Assembly (NCBI GenBank): GCA_963849065.1
Contig: CAWKFM010000005.1
Span: 434,001 to 498,000, forward strand
Direction: 5' to 3'
Source: TOLSYN sp963849065
Lineage (GTDB): Bacteria > Acidobacteriota > Terriglobia > Terriglobales > Acidobacteriaceae
DNA: 64,000 nucleotides
Part shown: positions 26,691 through 35,463 of the stretch, in pieces
Numbering within the stretch: the first letter of the stretch is position 1
Layout of the letters: each line of letters begins with the position of its first letter
Translations under genes and position numbers: made by a program
Notes under the pieces: model-generated
Told to the model about the DNA's origin: nothing
Database searches by the model: none
Seen by the model: only the letters and a program-made list of their open reading frames with translations

Positions 26691-27215
26691 TTACGCTACG
26701 CGCTGGAGTGCGGTTCCAGTGACTTCCATCAGCAGACCGCTCTTCACGTCGTAAACAAAGCCCCGTACCGGAATCTGCGGCGGAATCCACGGATGTGACC
26801 GCAGCTTCTGCACCTGCTCGCGCACATTTTGCTCCACATCATCGAACGCATAGAACCGCGCTGGAGCCACCGCAAGTTTACCCGTTGAATTTAGCAGCCG
26901 TGTGCGGAGAGCGCCGTCCTCGAAGGTGAGCATGCCGCAATCAGTGTGGTTGATGATCATCACCTCCTGTGTTCCCAGCAATTGTTGCGAGATGATCAAC
27001 GAGCGCACCACGTCTTCCGTGACAATTCCCCCGGCGTTACGGATGATATGAGCGTCTCCGGTCTTCAAACCCAGCATCTGCTCAATCGTTAGGCGAGCAT
27101 CCATACATGCAACAATCGCAAGTTTCCGAGCAGGCGGCATCGCCAGCTTACCCAGATCAAACTTGCGACTGTAGCTCTCGTTTGCACTGACGGTATCGTC
27201 AATCGTGCTGCTCAT
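26691..27215 (-). CDS. beta-class carbonic anhydrase
   Basis: 174 residues. Zinc ligands and the Asp-Arg dyad are visible: C37-x-D39-x-R41 in VACMDARL, and H90-xx-C93 in NHTDCG. It interconverts CO2 and bicarbonate in the cytoplasm. The start is ATG 27215, preceded by TAGGAGGC at good spacing, rather than the longer frame from 27266. It is upstream of phhB in a two-gene operon on the minus strand. Its small size fits the short clade of bacterial beta enzymes. Confidence 0.9.
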   Translation of the reverse strand: MSSTIDDTVSANESYSRKFDLGKLAMPPARKLAIVACMDARLTIEQMLGLKTGDAHIIRNAGGIVTEDVVRSLIISQQLLGTQEVMIINHTDCGMLTFEDGALRTRLLNSTGKLAVAPARFYAFDDVEQNVREQVQKLRSHPWIPPQIPVRGFVYDVKSGLLMEVTGTALQRVA

Positions 27216-27399
27216 GGTGCGCCTCCTAAGAGCGTTAGAGCAGTCTGCAATTCGCTGGAGTTGCATTGCGGATGGGGGGTGCGACCGCGTACTAACCAGC
27301 GGGTACGCGCCTCACCCCGAAAACACACGAGTCACACGTGGGTCATCTTGATGGCTGCTGCCTACCAATACTCCCCAGCCCAGCGGTGACTTTTTAGCA

Positions 27400-28251
27400 C
27401 TACTGTGCCAATCGTTGCTCCACATTCAGGAAAGCCAGCAGCGTGTGCTCAAGCTGAATGCCAAGGTTGGCGTTGAGGCGTTTCAGGTCAAACATGAAAT
27501 AGCTGAGGTTGAGTGACCGCATTTGTTCATGGATTACGTCGTAAATCGCTTGTTCCAATAGGCGCACATGGATTGCCAGCAACGGAATGGAGTAGCCCTG
27601 TTGGTACCGTCTCGCCCCAAACATTGCCGCTTCTTGAATAAAGTTTCTCGTCGCTTGCCCTGGTTCGTCTGACTCCAAAATGGTTGCCAGTCCCTCAATC
27701 GTGCGGGCGGTGTGCTCAATTCGCTGCTCATCGGTGATCGGAATGGCTCCCAAGGCGGGGTCGGACTTCATTTCTATCAGGGTACGCTGCGTAATCTCAA
27801 AAATGTTTTCACGGAGAACTTGGGATAGGCGTTTGGTGGCCACCCCCGTGCCGGGCGTGGCGTTCCTTAGCTTCTGCTCAATCAGATTGATCAAAGATGG
27901 AATAGGGGCAGGCTTGATGAGGTAATCATCCACTTGGCTCCGTATAGCCTCCAGCGCCGAGTCGAATCCCGGATATCCGGTCAGGATCAGCGTGATACAG
28001 GTTGGCTGTGTCCGGCGCATCGCGCTGACAACGGTGAAGCCGTCGCCGGGTTCGCCTATGTTCAGGTCTGAGATGAGAACGTCAAACTTACCAGATGTAA
28101 TCTGAGTCAAGGCTTCATTTACTGTGCTCACTGCCGTCACATCATATCCGTGCTGGCGCAAAATCGTGGGCATGGTTAGACACAGGTTCGGCTCATCATC
28201 GACAAACAGAACTCTGGCACCTCCCTTTTGCATACCTGCTTGCACTTGCAT
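27400..28251 (-). CDS. response regulator with RsbR-type N-domain-like output
   Basis: 283 residues. A receiver occupies residues 12-130 (VLFVDDEPN; phospho-Asp in LISDLNIG; conserved Lys in YLIKPAP). The C-terminal half is all-helical (LRENIFEITQRTLIEMKSD through RRYQQGYSIPLLAIHVRLLE) and resembles the four-helix domain seen in RsbRD and in some kinase N-termini. It is not a DNA-binding domain, so output is probably by protein contact, perhaps in a stress-response partner switch (inference). The start is supported by GAGGGG upstream. No kinase is adjacent. Confidence 0.8.
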   Translation of the reverse strand: MQVQAGMQKGGARVLFVDDEPNLCLTMPTILRQHGYDVTAVSTVNEALTQITSGKFDVLISDLNIGEPGDGFTVVSAMRRTQPTCITLILTGYPGFDSALEAIRSQVDDYLIKPAPIPSLINLIEQKLRNATPGTGVATKRLSQVLRENIFEITQRTLIEMKSDPALGAIPITDEQRIEHTARTIEGLATILESDEPGQATRNFIQEAAMFGARRYQQGYSIPLLAIHVRLLEQAIYDVIHEQMRSLNLSYFMFDLKRLNANLGIQLEHTLLAFLNVEQRLAQ

Positions 28252-28373
28252 AGTGCCCCTCTTGGGGAATCCTCCGAGGAAAGCTGTTCTGGTTCAAGTA
28301 GAATCGAGAGTGACTGGCTTGTGTATAGCCGCTGCCCTCCTGTCTGTCGCCTCGTCCCTTACCGCTGGAAAAT

Positions 28374-28568
28374 CTACGCTACCCTCTCATTCTCTTGGCC
28401 TTCTTCGTGAATGGCAGAGCGAATTTTCTCGGTGAGTTCGGGTGACAGTTCCATGCCGTGAGCGTAGCGGGCGTGTTCAGCGCACTGATAGAGTATTTCC
28501 TCCTCTGTTTCGCCGCGGGCCACGAAGTCACATGCAACTCCGACATCTCTGCAATGGATGACCTTCAT
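28374..28568 (-). CDS. DUF1059 family small protein
   Basis: 64 residues, full length for the family. It opens with MKVIHCRDVGVACDFVARGE and continues with TEEEILYQCAEHA and HGMELSPEL. Function is unknown. A paralogue lies at 29550 and a truncated copy at 29855. The upstream ribosome site is weak. Confidence 0.88.
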   Translation of the reverse strand: MKVIHCRDVGVACDFVARGETEEEILYQCAEHARYAHGMELSPELTEKIRSAIHEEGQENERVA

Positions 28569-28657
28569 AGGAGTTTTTCTGCCGCGATGAAATTTGCTTC
28601 AGGCAGGTCGCAGCTTCCAAGTGTAATCGTCTCCTGCCTATGAATCCGAACGACAAA

Positions 28658-28849
28658 TCAGGCAGTATTTCTATGCAAGCACTCGTTGAGGGGCGAGTAC
28701 CTCGTTATCGCGGTCGCCAGCTCGGTCCCGCCAATACTGAACCCGAGTGCTTTGATCCAGCCGCGTTTCGCAAAAAGCCCCATTGTGACGCCCGCGCTGG
28801 CAATCATGAACCTGACAGTTTGGTCTTTCCCACCGACGTTGCGCTTCAT
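28658..28849 (-). CDS. DUF2892-type small membrane protein
   Basis: 63 residues. The family start is clear (MKRNVGGKDQTVRFMIASAG). Two hydrophobic helices follow (VTMGLFAKRGWIKALGFSIG and GTELATAITRY), and the usual CPLY-like end is replaced by YSPLNECL. It is probably an inner-membrane protein of unknown role. GGAGG and AAGG lie just upstream of the ATG. The remaining bases between 28569 and 28981 hold nothing else I recognise. Confidence 0.75.
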   Translation of the reverse strand: MKRNVGGKDQTVRFMIASAGVTMGLFAKRGWIKALGFSIGGTELATAITRYSPLNECLHRNTA

Positions 28850-28981
28850 CCTTGAGCCTCCGGAGTTTGGTCTGAGTAATCATGGATGCCGAATGGTGCA
28901 TCCCCGCTGCCCCGCGTTTCTAACGCCTGCCACCGAACCATAAAGTTCATCCAGCGGTTCGCCCCAATGCCGCTTCCGCGC

Positions 28982-29305
28982 TTATGCCGCTTTTCCTACA
29001 TGGATGTTGTGGACTGTTGATGTGTTCACGTCGAAGGTTGAAACCACGGGCTTGCCTTCGCACAGCGGCTGCAGCAGCTCTGCAATATGGGAGAACTGCT
29101 CGCGCTGGTAGCGTTCGGCGTCTTCGCGCTTGTTCCAGAAACTTAGCGCCAGCACCTGGTTGGCACTAATATTGGAGACGAGTATGATCTCGTCCTGAAA
29201 GCCGTGCTGCTTTTTCAAAATAGGCAGCACCTTTTCACTTGCGGTGCTGCACAATTCGTTGGTCTTTCCCTGTTTGGCTCTTAGCTCGACCACTCTTGTA
29301 AACAT
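28982..29305 (-). CDS. antibiotic biosynthesis monooxygenase (ABM) family protein
   Basis: About 107 residues with the dimeric alpha/beta-barrel pattern: FTRVVELRAKQGKTNELC, LPILKKQHGFQDEIILVS, LALSFWNKREDAERYQRE. Members act as small oxygenases or ligand-binding stress proteins; the substrate is unknown. ATG 29305 is preferred over an in-frame TTG one codon upstream, with AAGGAG 7 nt before it. It sits among several other very small genes. Confidence 0.8.
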   Translation of the reverse strand: MFTRVVELRAKQGKTNELCSTASEKVLPILKKQHGFQDEIILVSNISANQVLALSFWNKREDAERYQREQFSHIAELLQPLCEGKPVVSTFDVNTSTVHNIHVGKAA

Positions 29306-29549
29306 CAAGGAACTCCTTTATCTGGGATAGGACATGGGCTAGTTCGTGACGGCATTGGGGACTGTTCATTGTGAACGAAGATTAACAACTCCGGGTTGCC
29401 CGGCGTGCCGACCGAAGGGAGCCAGATTTGGCTGGAGGCTGAATCACTGCACACCCGGACAAGTGGGTGATCCTGCCCGAAGCCAGCAGCGTTGAACTCT
29501 CCATGGAATGAGGCTAAGCTGTCCGCCAACATCGCCACAGGAGTGAGTC

Positions 29550-29843
29550 ATGGCCACAAACCGCAAAGTCATCGATTGCCGCTGGTTCCCAACTGAAAAG
29601 CCTTGCGACATCGCTATATCGGGGAGCGAAGAAGAGGTGCTGGATATTGCAGTACAGCACGCTGTTCAGTCTCACGGACACGAACACACACCCGAGCTTC
29701 GGGAGGAGTTACGCTCCATTCTACGTGACGAGCGCGAAATCACCCCTTCTTCGTTGCTTTCGACGTCGGAAACCAGCGGGGAGGACGTGCGTGGGGAGGA
29801 GATGCTAGACCGTCCTCCATCCAAGCGCAGGCGTGCAGCATGA
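29550..29843 (+). CDS. DUF1059 family protein, longer paralogue
   Basis: 97 residues. The DUF1059 core is clear (RKVIDCRWFPTEKPCDIAIS, EEEVLDIAVQHAVQSHGHEH, TPELREELRSILRDE), followed by a basic, disordered tail (PPSKRRRAA). CAGGAG is a good ribosome site. Six bases after its stop a second ribosome site and start begin a truncated duplicate. Function is unknown. Confidence 0.85.
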   Translation: MATNRKVIDCRWFPTEKPCDIAISGSEEEVLDIAVQHAVQSHGHEHTPELREELRSILRDEREITPSSLLSTSETSGEDVRGEEMLDRPPSKRRRAA

Positions 29844-29854
29844 CGGGGTGAGTG

Positions 29855-29890
29855 ATGGCCACAGATCGCACAATTCTGGATTGCCGCTAA
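29855..29890 (+). pseudogene. truncated second copy of the DUF1059 gene
   Basis: The 12-codon frame MATDRTILDCR-stop matches the start of the gene at 29550 (MATNRKVIDCR). The preceding GTGAGT is also shared. The similarity ends at the stop codon, and the sequence up to 30218 shows no further gene I can support. A broken tandem duplication is the simplest reading. Confidence 0.7.
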
Positions 29891-30218
29891 GACGCCCGCG
29901 CCACAATCGCGACTCCCGCACTGCTCTCCGCTACCTCCTCAGTCGGCTGAGTGTGCGAGCCGCTGATCGCAACCATGCTGCTCGGCACAGTGAACCCTCA
30001 ATTCTGTGTCCAAGTCGAGAATGGCACGGAATCAATGCACCTTTCGATTGCAGATGAACCTTGGCCGTGCGAATCCGTTCATACGAGCAGCAATTCAGGT
30101 GAATCAGTCATGAAAAAGGAGATTCCAGCTGAAATGTTACACTCCGGACCAACCCGATTTACACTACGGTCGTGGGCATGACCGATCAAAGCGTAATGCA
30201 GTCCTACGGCAGGATGAT

Positions 30219-31631
30219 ATGGCTTGGCTGGGGCGAAAGAAACTCGCATTCATTCCGTTGTCTCGGACAAACATACAGCCGCCGGATGTCATACCGCCAG
30301 ATTGGCCCGGTCAGATTATGCAACGACTGTTTTTCGACCCGCCCACAGACCCGACAACCGGCGGCCCGATACCCAGCGTCGACCGATCCGTCCGCGCCTA
30401 TTTCCACACCGTATCTTCCGGACTGGCGGATCTCGATGTCGTCGTGCTGCCTGCACAAACCATCGCGGAAGAGAACGTTCCGCCCGACGCTCTCGAAGCG
30501 ACAATGGGCGCCCAACTGAGATCCGAGGGCTTTGTCGGCGCAGCGATCGTGATGCTCGGTGGGCCCGGCGGCGGTTCGACCTCTCAGCTTTCAAATTTCG
30601 CTTGGTCTCGATTTTGCATGTCCGATGATCTCGGTGCCTGGGTGGGCGAGATCCTACACCAAACTAACTTGTGCGATCTTCCCGATCTGTTTGATTTCGC
30701 TGGGCAGTATCCGTCCGGCGAGAACATGGGTCCCTTTGACCAGGAGGCTGGCTATCAAGCCACTCATCTCTCGGCCTGGACGAAGCGGGCCGTCGGATGG
30801 CTGGATCCTTCGACCGTTGCGCCGCACCCGGGTGGAGTAGCTGAATATGCCCTGCACTCGGTCAGCCTCATTCAACCGCCCCCGACCGGAAGAATAGCCG
30901 CTCTCCAGATCGGCGCCGAGGTGCCATACCTCATGGTAGAAGCACGCCTACAGGCCGACCAAATTGATATCAATATTCCTAACGAAGGCGTTATCGTCTA
31001 CCGAGTCCAGACAACAGATCCACTGGGGCATGCGCAGAATGACACCGCTCCCCTTGCGCTGCTCACGAAAACCGCGCTCACGGCAGGACAATCATTTGCG
31101 GCAGACGGCGTAACGATTGATGTTGGCGGCGTCGTGCTGGGCGGCGGTTTCTCCATTCAGGTCGAGACCACCAGGCAGCAAGGCCGTATCTACGCTGTGG
31201 ACCAACAGGGCCGGCTGCTGTCCTACGGTGATAACGGAGCCTCCGGTAATGTCTCGGACCCAGTGGTCGTCGGCTTTGGCGGATGGTCAGACTTCAAATT
31301 TCTTTTCGCCGGCACAAACCTGAACGAGCAAGGCCGCATCTACGCGGTTAACCAAAACGGCCAGTTGCTCTCCTATGGGGACGCCGGAACTGCCGGCAAT
31401 GTCTCGGACCCGGTGGTCGTCGGCTTCGGCGGATGGTCAGACTTCAAATTTCTTTTCGCCGGCACAAACCTCAACGAGCAAGGCCGCATCTACGCGGTCA
31501 ACCAAAACGGCCAGTTGCTCTCCTATGGGGACGCCGGAACTGCCGGCAATGTCTCGGACCCAGTGGTCGTCGGCTTCGACGACTGGCTGGACTTCCAGTC
31601 TCTGTTCGGCGGCGAGAATGTCTCCGGTTAG
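30219..31631 (+). CDS. M6-peptidase-like protein with degenerate zinc site and C-terminal tandem repeats
   Basis: 470 residues, no signal peptide visible at this start. The first 200 residues resemble immune-inhibitor-A/M6-type peptidases: DRSVRAYFHTVSSGLADLD, then DLPDLFDF, ENMGPFD and HLSAWTKRAVGWL. Where HExxH is expected the sequence reads G143-E-I-L-H147, so the first zinc His is lost and proteolysis is doubtful. From residue 321 on are three 50-residue repeats (GRIYAVNQNGQLLSYGDAG, then FGGWSDFKFLFAG) like tachylectin-2-type beta-propeller blades, suggesting carbohydrate binding. After the TAG the frame continues NRTYAVVAY, the start of a fourth repeat, so the gene may be prematurely ended. 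An upstream start (30181, other frame) is less likely. Confidence 0.65.
   Translation: MAWLGRKKLAFIPLSRTNIQPPDVIPPDWPGQIMQRLFFDPPTDPTTGGPIPSVDRSVRAYFHTVSSGLADLDVVVLPAQTIAEENVPPDALEATMGAQLRSEGFVGAAIVMLGGPGGGSTSQLSNFAWSRFCMSDDLGAWVGEILHQTNLCDLPDLFDFAGQYPSGENMGPFDQEAGYQATHLSAWTKRAVGWLDPSTVAPHPGGVAEYALHSVSLIQPPPTGRIAALQIGAEVPYLMVEARLQADQIDINIPNEGVIVYRVQTTDPLGHAQNDTAPLALLTKTALTAGQSFAADGVTIDVGGVVLGGGFSIQVETTRQQGRIYAVDQQGRLLSYGDNGASGNVSDPVVVGFGGWSDFKFLFAGTNLNEQGRIYAVNQNGQLLSYGDAGTAGNVSDPVVVGFGGWSDFKFLFAGTNLNEQGRIYAVNQNGQLLSYGDAGTAGNVSDPVVVGFDDWLDFQSLFGGENVSG
31179..31631 (+). repeat. three 150-bp tandem repeats
   Basis: Units begin at 31179, 31329 and 31479 with CAAGGCCG[C/T]ATCTACGC. Units 2 and 3 are nearly identical at DNA level over most of their length, while unit 1 has diverged. 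The third is altered near its end (GACTGGCTGG), and a degenerate fourth start follows the stop at 31632. The high identity suggests recent amplification or gene conversion. Confidence 0.9.
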
Positions 31632-31881
31632 AACCGCACCTACGCTGTGGTTGCCTACTAAAATGCTTAACGCCGGGTGGCGTTCCGGAGGTTGGTGCCC
31701 TCCGCCTTCATGCAGATGATCCGGCATGTAGAACAGGGTCGAGACGATGATTGCCATCGCGGCTCTGCTGGCTGCCCCTCCCGTCATTCGAACGATAAGA
31801 ACTGAGCACTTTTCAACAAGTTCCTAGGTATGCGATGCGCGCGTTAGCTAGCTGCTTGTGGCGGCCTACATGCCGGTGCCT

Positions 31882-32916
31882 TCATTGGATGGGAAGTGCA
31901 TGCATCAGTCCGCCGTCCAACCACAGCGCATTCACTCCACGCGGTAGCTGGTAGGAAGCGCCGATGGTGCGCTGGTAGATCTCGCCGTAATTGCCGACCG
32001 CGGAGATCACCGTGGCTGCCCAATCCTTCCTCGGCAGCCCGAGCGCCTGGCTTGTGACCCAATCGATTCCGAGCAGGCGCTGCACCACCGGGTCTGCGCT
32101 CGCCCTTTGCGCGGCCACATTGGCGCGAGTGACGCCGCTGGCCTCGGCCTGGATGAGCGCATAGATTGTCCAGTCGACCAGTAGCCCCCACTGGGCGTCG
32201 TCGCGCCGGTAGGCGGGAGCAACGGGCGCCAGTGTCAAGAGGTCCGGGAGAATATGCGCCTTCGCCAGTTGTCGGTATTGGCGACTCAGCGGCACCAGTC
32301 GCGAAACGTAGGCGCCGACGGCGTCACACCAGTGAGTCGCCATCGCATCGTCCATCTCTCCCTCTTCCTGCCACGTCGAGACGCGCAACTTGGCCGCCAA
32401 CGTGCCCGCGCGCGCTTCCAGGATGCGGTCGTTGTCGGTGCCATCGATCACGCAGATCTTGCGGCCGGAAAGATCTCTCAGGTCCTTCGCTGGCACGTCT
32501 AGTCTCACCAGGACAGCGAGGCCGTCGTAGAACACCGGCGGACCGAAGGCTAGCTGCCAATGCGCGGCCGCTGAGGCACTCGGAGTCACACCGACCACGA
32601 GATCAACACGCGAATGGCTGAGTCCCTGTTCGGCCTCGAGCTCGGAATTGAATGTGGTGATGTCGATCTTGCCATGCGTTCCCAGGGCGGCAATGCCGAC
32701 AGACTTGCAGATCTCGACATCGAGCGAGCTCAAGTCCCCATGCAGGTCGACCTTGTTCCAGTCCTCTCGCGCGACGACCACACCGCAGTGCAGCTCCCCA
32801 GCCGCCTGAATCTGGCGAAGCGTAGCGCCGGCAGTGACGGGTGGTGTCTCCGCGCCCGCGTGCGCCGCGAGCCCAAGCAGTGCTGCCGCCAACAATCCAA
32901 TCCACCTCAAATTCAT
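31882..32916 (-). CDS. periplasmic solute-binding protein, amino-acid type
   Basis: About 344 residues. Signal peptide RWIGLLAAALLGLAAHAGAE, then a family-3 solute-binding fold like AapJ: LRQIQAAGELHCGVVV, DVEICKSVGIAALG, VDLVVGVTPSAS, DLSGRKICVIDGTDND and, near the end, VGNYGEIYQRTIG. ATG 32916 is chosen because GGAGGG lies immediately upstream. It follows the phosphoesterase gene by 75 nt on the same strand. No ABC permease or ATPase is nearby, so it may be an orphan receptor or act as a sensor partner. Confidence 0.8.
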   Translation of the reverse strand: MNLRWIGLLAAALLGLAAHAGAETPPVTAGATLRQIQAAGELHCGVVVAREDWNKVDLHGDLSSLDVEICKSVGIAALGTHGKIDITTFNSELEAEQGLSHSRVDLVVGVTPSASAAAHWQLAFGPPVFYDGLAVLVRLDVPAKDLRDLSGRKICVIDGTDNDRILEARAGTLAAKLRVSTWQEEGEMDDAMATHWCDAVGAYVSRLVPLSRQYRQLAKAHILPDLLTLAPVAPAYRRDDAQWGLLVDWTIYALIQAEASGVTRANVAAQRASADPVVQRLLGIDWVTSQALGLPRKDWAATVISAVGNYGEIYQRTIGASYQLPRGVNALWLDGGLMHALPIQ

Positions 32917-32991
32917 ACCCTCCAACACCTCAAGTTCATGCTCTCCACCAAGCCGGGATGGCCGCGCGGCCATCCCGGCTCAGTTGCTCGA

Positions 32992-35463
32992 TCACTGGGG
33001 CCAGGGGCCTCCGGTGCCGGTGGTTGAGTTGGCAGCAGTGTTACTGCTGGTGTTGTAGTAAGGACTGCCGAGGCTCACCGTCGGACGGGGATTGAAGTCC
33101 GCAGGCGGCGGATCGACCACCGGCACGGCTGTTAGCGTACCGGTCGGATCGAACGGTGCCGAGCTGTAGCCGTGGGCGTAGTCCGTCGGCACGATGTTGA
33201 GTGCCGGGTCGGCGCAGGCACCGACTGCACCGTAGTGCGGCAGTTTTTCGATAGTTGCTGTTGGGATCACCACATAGCTCGCCGGCAGCGGCGGGATGTT
33301 GCCGAGCAGCCGATCGTTGTCGAAGGCTTCGGCGAGATCACCCATGCCGGCATAGACATCTCCGGGCCCGAGTGCGGTCTGCGGATTGCCGTTGGGCAGG
33401 CAGAACGGATTGATCGTCGTCGTCGTCGACTGTGCTCCCGGAAGCACGAGCGTGGGTTCGGGTGTGGCGCCGCTGTAGGTGGGCGGCGTCGTGCATAGGT
33501 TCGCTCCGGTGGTGAACGCCGCGGCCTCGTCCGGCAGATCCCCCAGTGGCACAAGACCTTTCAGCTCCTCGATGAACCGAATCACCGAAGAGTGCTCGCT
33601 GTAGGCGTGGCTCACGCCGTGTGTAACCGCGAATGGCGAGATCACGATCAGCGGAATGCGTGGGCCACCGGTCTCGGGCTGTCCGTCGGGACCGTAGGTG
33701 CGGAACTTCTCGGGTTGATGGTCGAAGAACCCGTCGCTCTCATCATAAGTGACGATGATCGCGCTCTGTTTCCAGTAGGGGCTGTTCGCGATCGCGTTGA
33801 TGGTCGCGGCTACGCTTGCTTCTGAGATCTGCGAGTCCGAGTACGAGCCGTGGTCATCGTTGCCCGGGAAATCGGCTTCCACGGCCGGGTTCGGATCCCG
33901 CGGGGTTTGGCTGAGGTTGTTGTAATAGCCGCCGCGAATGTAATAAACGCCGCCCTTCGGGTTCAGGTTGCCGGCGGCAACGTCGGTATAGAACTGCTGC
34001 AGGCCGTGCATATTTTCCTGCTCGGTGGTGTTGTCGCCGAGGTAGCCGAAGTACTGCGGGCCATTGTGGTGCACGATGTAGGAGGCATGCTCCGGGGCGG
34101 ATGTGTAGTCGGCTTCATCGTCGTTGAACGCCGTACCGTCGAAGGGCTCTGGACCATAGCCCTGCTGATACCATCCCCAGGGAACGCTCGGGTCTTTCAC
34201 CCCGATCACCTTCATGTCTTGTGCTACGTCGCTTAGATCGAAAGCGTGCTGATCGGAGCTCGTGATGGAGTCGATCTGATGGCCCATGAACGACAGCGGC
34301 AATGAGGCGAACGTAAGCGTTTCCTGACCGGCCTTAGGAGTACCGATGGTCGTTGCCCCCTCGCCGCTCGATTCATCCGGACCATAAGGTGGTTTGACCG
34401 CCGCGTCGTCGCTCGCGCTGCCTGCAAACGGCGGAGCGTCGGTCAGATTCGGCAGCGTGTACTGGATGTGGCTCACCGCGGTCGGGGAGCCATAGGTGAT
34501 GCTGTAGCTGTCGTAGTTGTCCGGATGGAGCACCCACTGAGTGTCACCGGTCTGTGCACCGATCATCGCGATCGCGTTCGGGGTCGAAGGTCCGATCGCG
34601 GTCTGGTGCATGTTGTCGAAGAGCGTGAAGCGGTCGGCGTACTGCCACATGAATGGGATAGTGTCGCAGTCCACGTGACCCATCACGATCTCGCCCTTCT
34701 GTTTGGCTTGCAGCGTGACGTTACTGGTGGGCGCAGCGTGGGTCGAGGCGGCGTAGATCGTCGCACTGACTCCGGAGCTGTCGTTATCGTAGTAGAGACC
34801 TTCCTGATCGAGAGGGTAGCCGTCGTTCTGCGGCACCGAGCGGGTAGCTTGGTCGGAGTGCAGGTCGTTGATGTAGCCGGTGTGGCTGTGGTCGACCGAG
34901 TACATGTCCTCCGAGTAGATCGTCGTCGCGGTGCCGGCCTGGTTGACGATCTCGCGTGGCACCAGGAATGGACTCACCGTGGAATAGCTCACGGCGCCGC
35001 TGGAGGTGACCGTTTGGATCGTGGAGGTGAAGCTCGGCAGGTCGATGCCCGGCTTAGCAAAAGGGTCCTTGTCGTTTGCGCCGGGGTACGTCCCGAACAG
35101 CCCATTGGCTCCGGGGTAGGTGCCAAAGTAATGATCGTAGGAGCGGTTCTCCTGGAAGATTACGAACACGTACTTCAAGTTCCGCTGCAGCAGCGCAAGC
35201 TTTTCCGCCCTCTTGAGCGCTCTCATGGAATTGACGCTGTGATACAGCCGCGAGGTCGAGCCATAGGACCTCGAAGGGGCTTGAGTGAGCAATTCTTGGC
35301 GGTTTCGGTGATCGTTGCGCCACCCAGCGTAGGTGGCACTCGACGGCGGCGCAGTCACGACAACGTTTTGCGCGTTCTGAGCTGCCATTGCGACGGGCTG
35401 CAGCATCATCGCAGCCGCCACCATGGAGGCGCATCCGGACTTCAGAAGCTCCTTGAGATGCAT
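32992..35463 (-). CDS. exported phosphoesterase family protein (phospholipase C/acid phosphatase type)
   Basis: About 823 residues of the PF04185 family. A signal peptide region (GCASMVAAAMMLQPVAMAA) precedes the metal-binding signature FQENRSYDHYFGTYPGANGL. Other family segments are HVDCDTIPFMWQYADRFTLF, TAIGPSTPN, IVTYDESDGFFDHQ, GPRIPLIVISPF and YSEHSSVIRFIE. It probably hydrolyses phosphate esters of lipids or organic phosphates outside the cytoplasm. The start is ATG 35463 with AAAGGA upstream. FGTYPGAN occurs twice in tandem, an apparent 10-residue duplication at the metal site. It leads a two-gene unit with the solute-binding protein. Confidence 0.88.
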   Translation of the reverse strand: MHLKELLKSGCASMVAAAMMLQPVAMAAQNAQNVVVTAPPSSATYAGWRNDHRNRQELLTQAPSRSYGSTSRLYHSVNSMRALKRAEKLALLQRNLKYVFVIFQENRSYDHYFGTYPGANGLFGTYPGANDKDPFAKPGIDLPSFTSTIQTVTSSGAVSYSTVSPFLVPREIVNQAGTATTIYSEDMYSVDHSHTGYINDLHSDQATRSVPQNDGYPLDQEGLYYDNDSSGVSATIYAASTHAAPTSNVTLQAKQKGEIVMGHVDCDTIPFMWQYADRFTLFDNMHQTAIGPSTPNAIAMIGAQTGDTQWVLHPDNYDSYSITYGSPTAVSHIQYTLPNLTDAPPFAGSASDDAAVKPPYGPDESSGEGATTIGTPKAGQETLTFASLPLSFMGHQIDSITSSDQHAFDLSDVAQDMKVIGVKDPSVPWGWYQQGYGPEPFDGTAFNDDEADYTSAPEHASYIVHHNGPQYFGYLGDNTTEQENMHGLQQFYTDVAAGNLNPKGGVYYIRGGYYNNLSQTPRDPNPAVEADFPGNDDHGSYSDSQISEASVAATINAIANSPYWKQSAIIVTYDESDGFFDHQPEKFRTYGPDGQPETGGPRIPLIVISPFAVTHGVSHAYSEHSSVIRFIEELKGLVPLGDLPDEAAAFTTGANLCTTPPTYSGATPEPTLVLPGAQSTTTTINPFCLPNGNPQTALGPGDVYAGMGDLAEAFDNDRLLGNIPPLPASYVVIPTATIEKLPHYGAVGACADPALNIVPTDYAHGYSSAPFDPTGTLTAVPVVDPPPADFNPRPTVSLGSPYYNTSSNTAANSTTGTGGPWPQ

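Noticed and set aside
31179..31631. CRISPR-like array
   Set aside because: The repeats are coding, contiguous and 150 bp long, with no spacers.
31669..31684. AACGCC-GGGT-GGCGTT hairpin after the M6-like gene
   Set aside because: Six-base stem without a T-run; insufficient for a terminator call.
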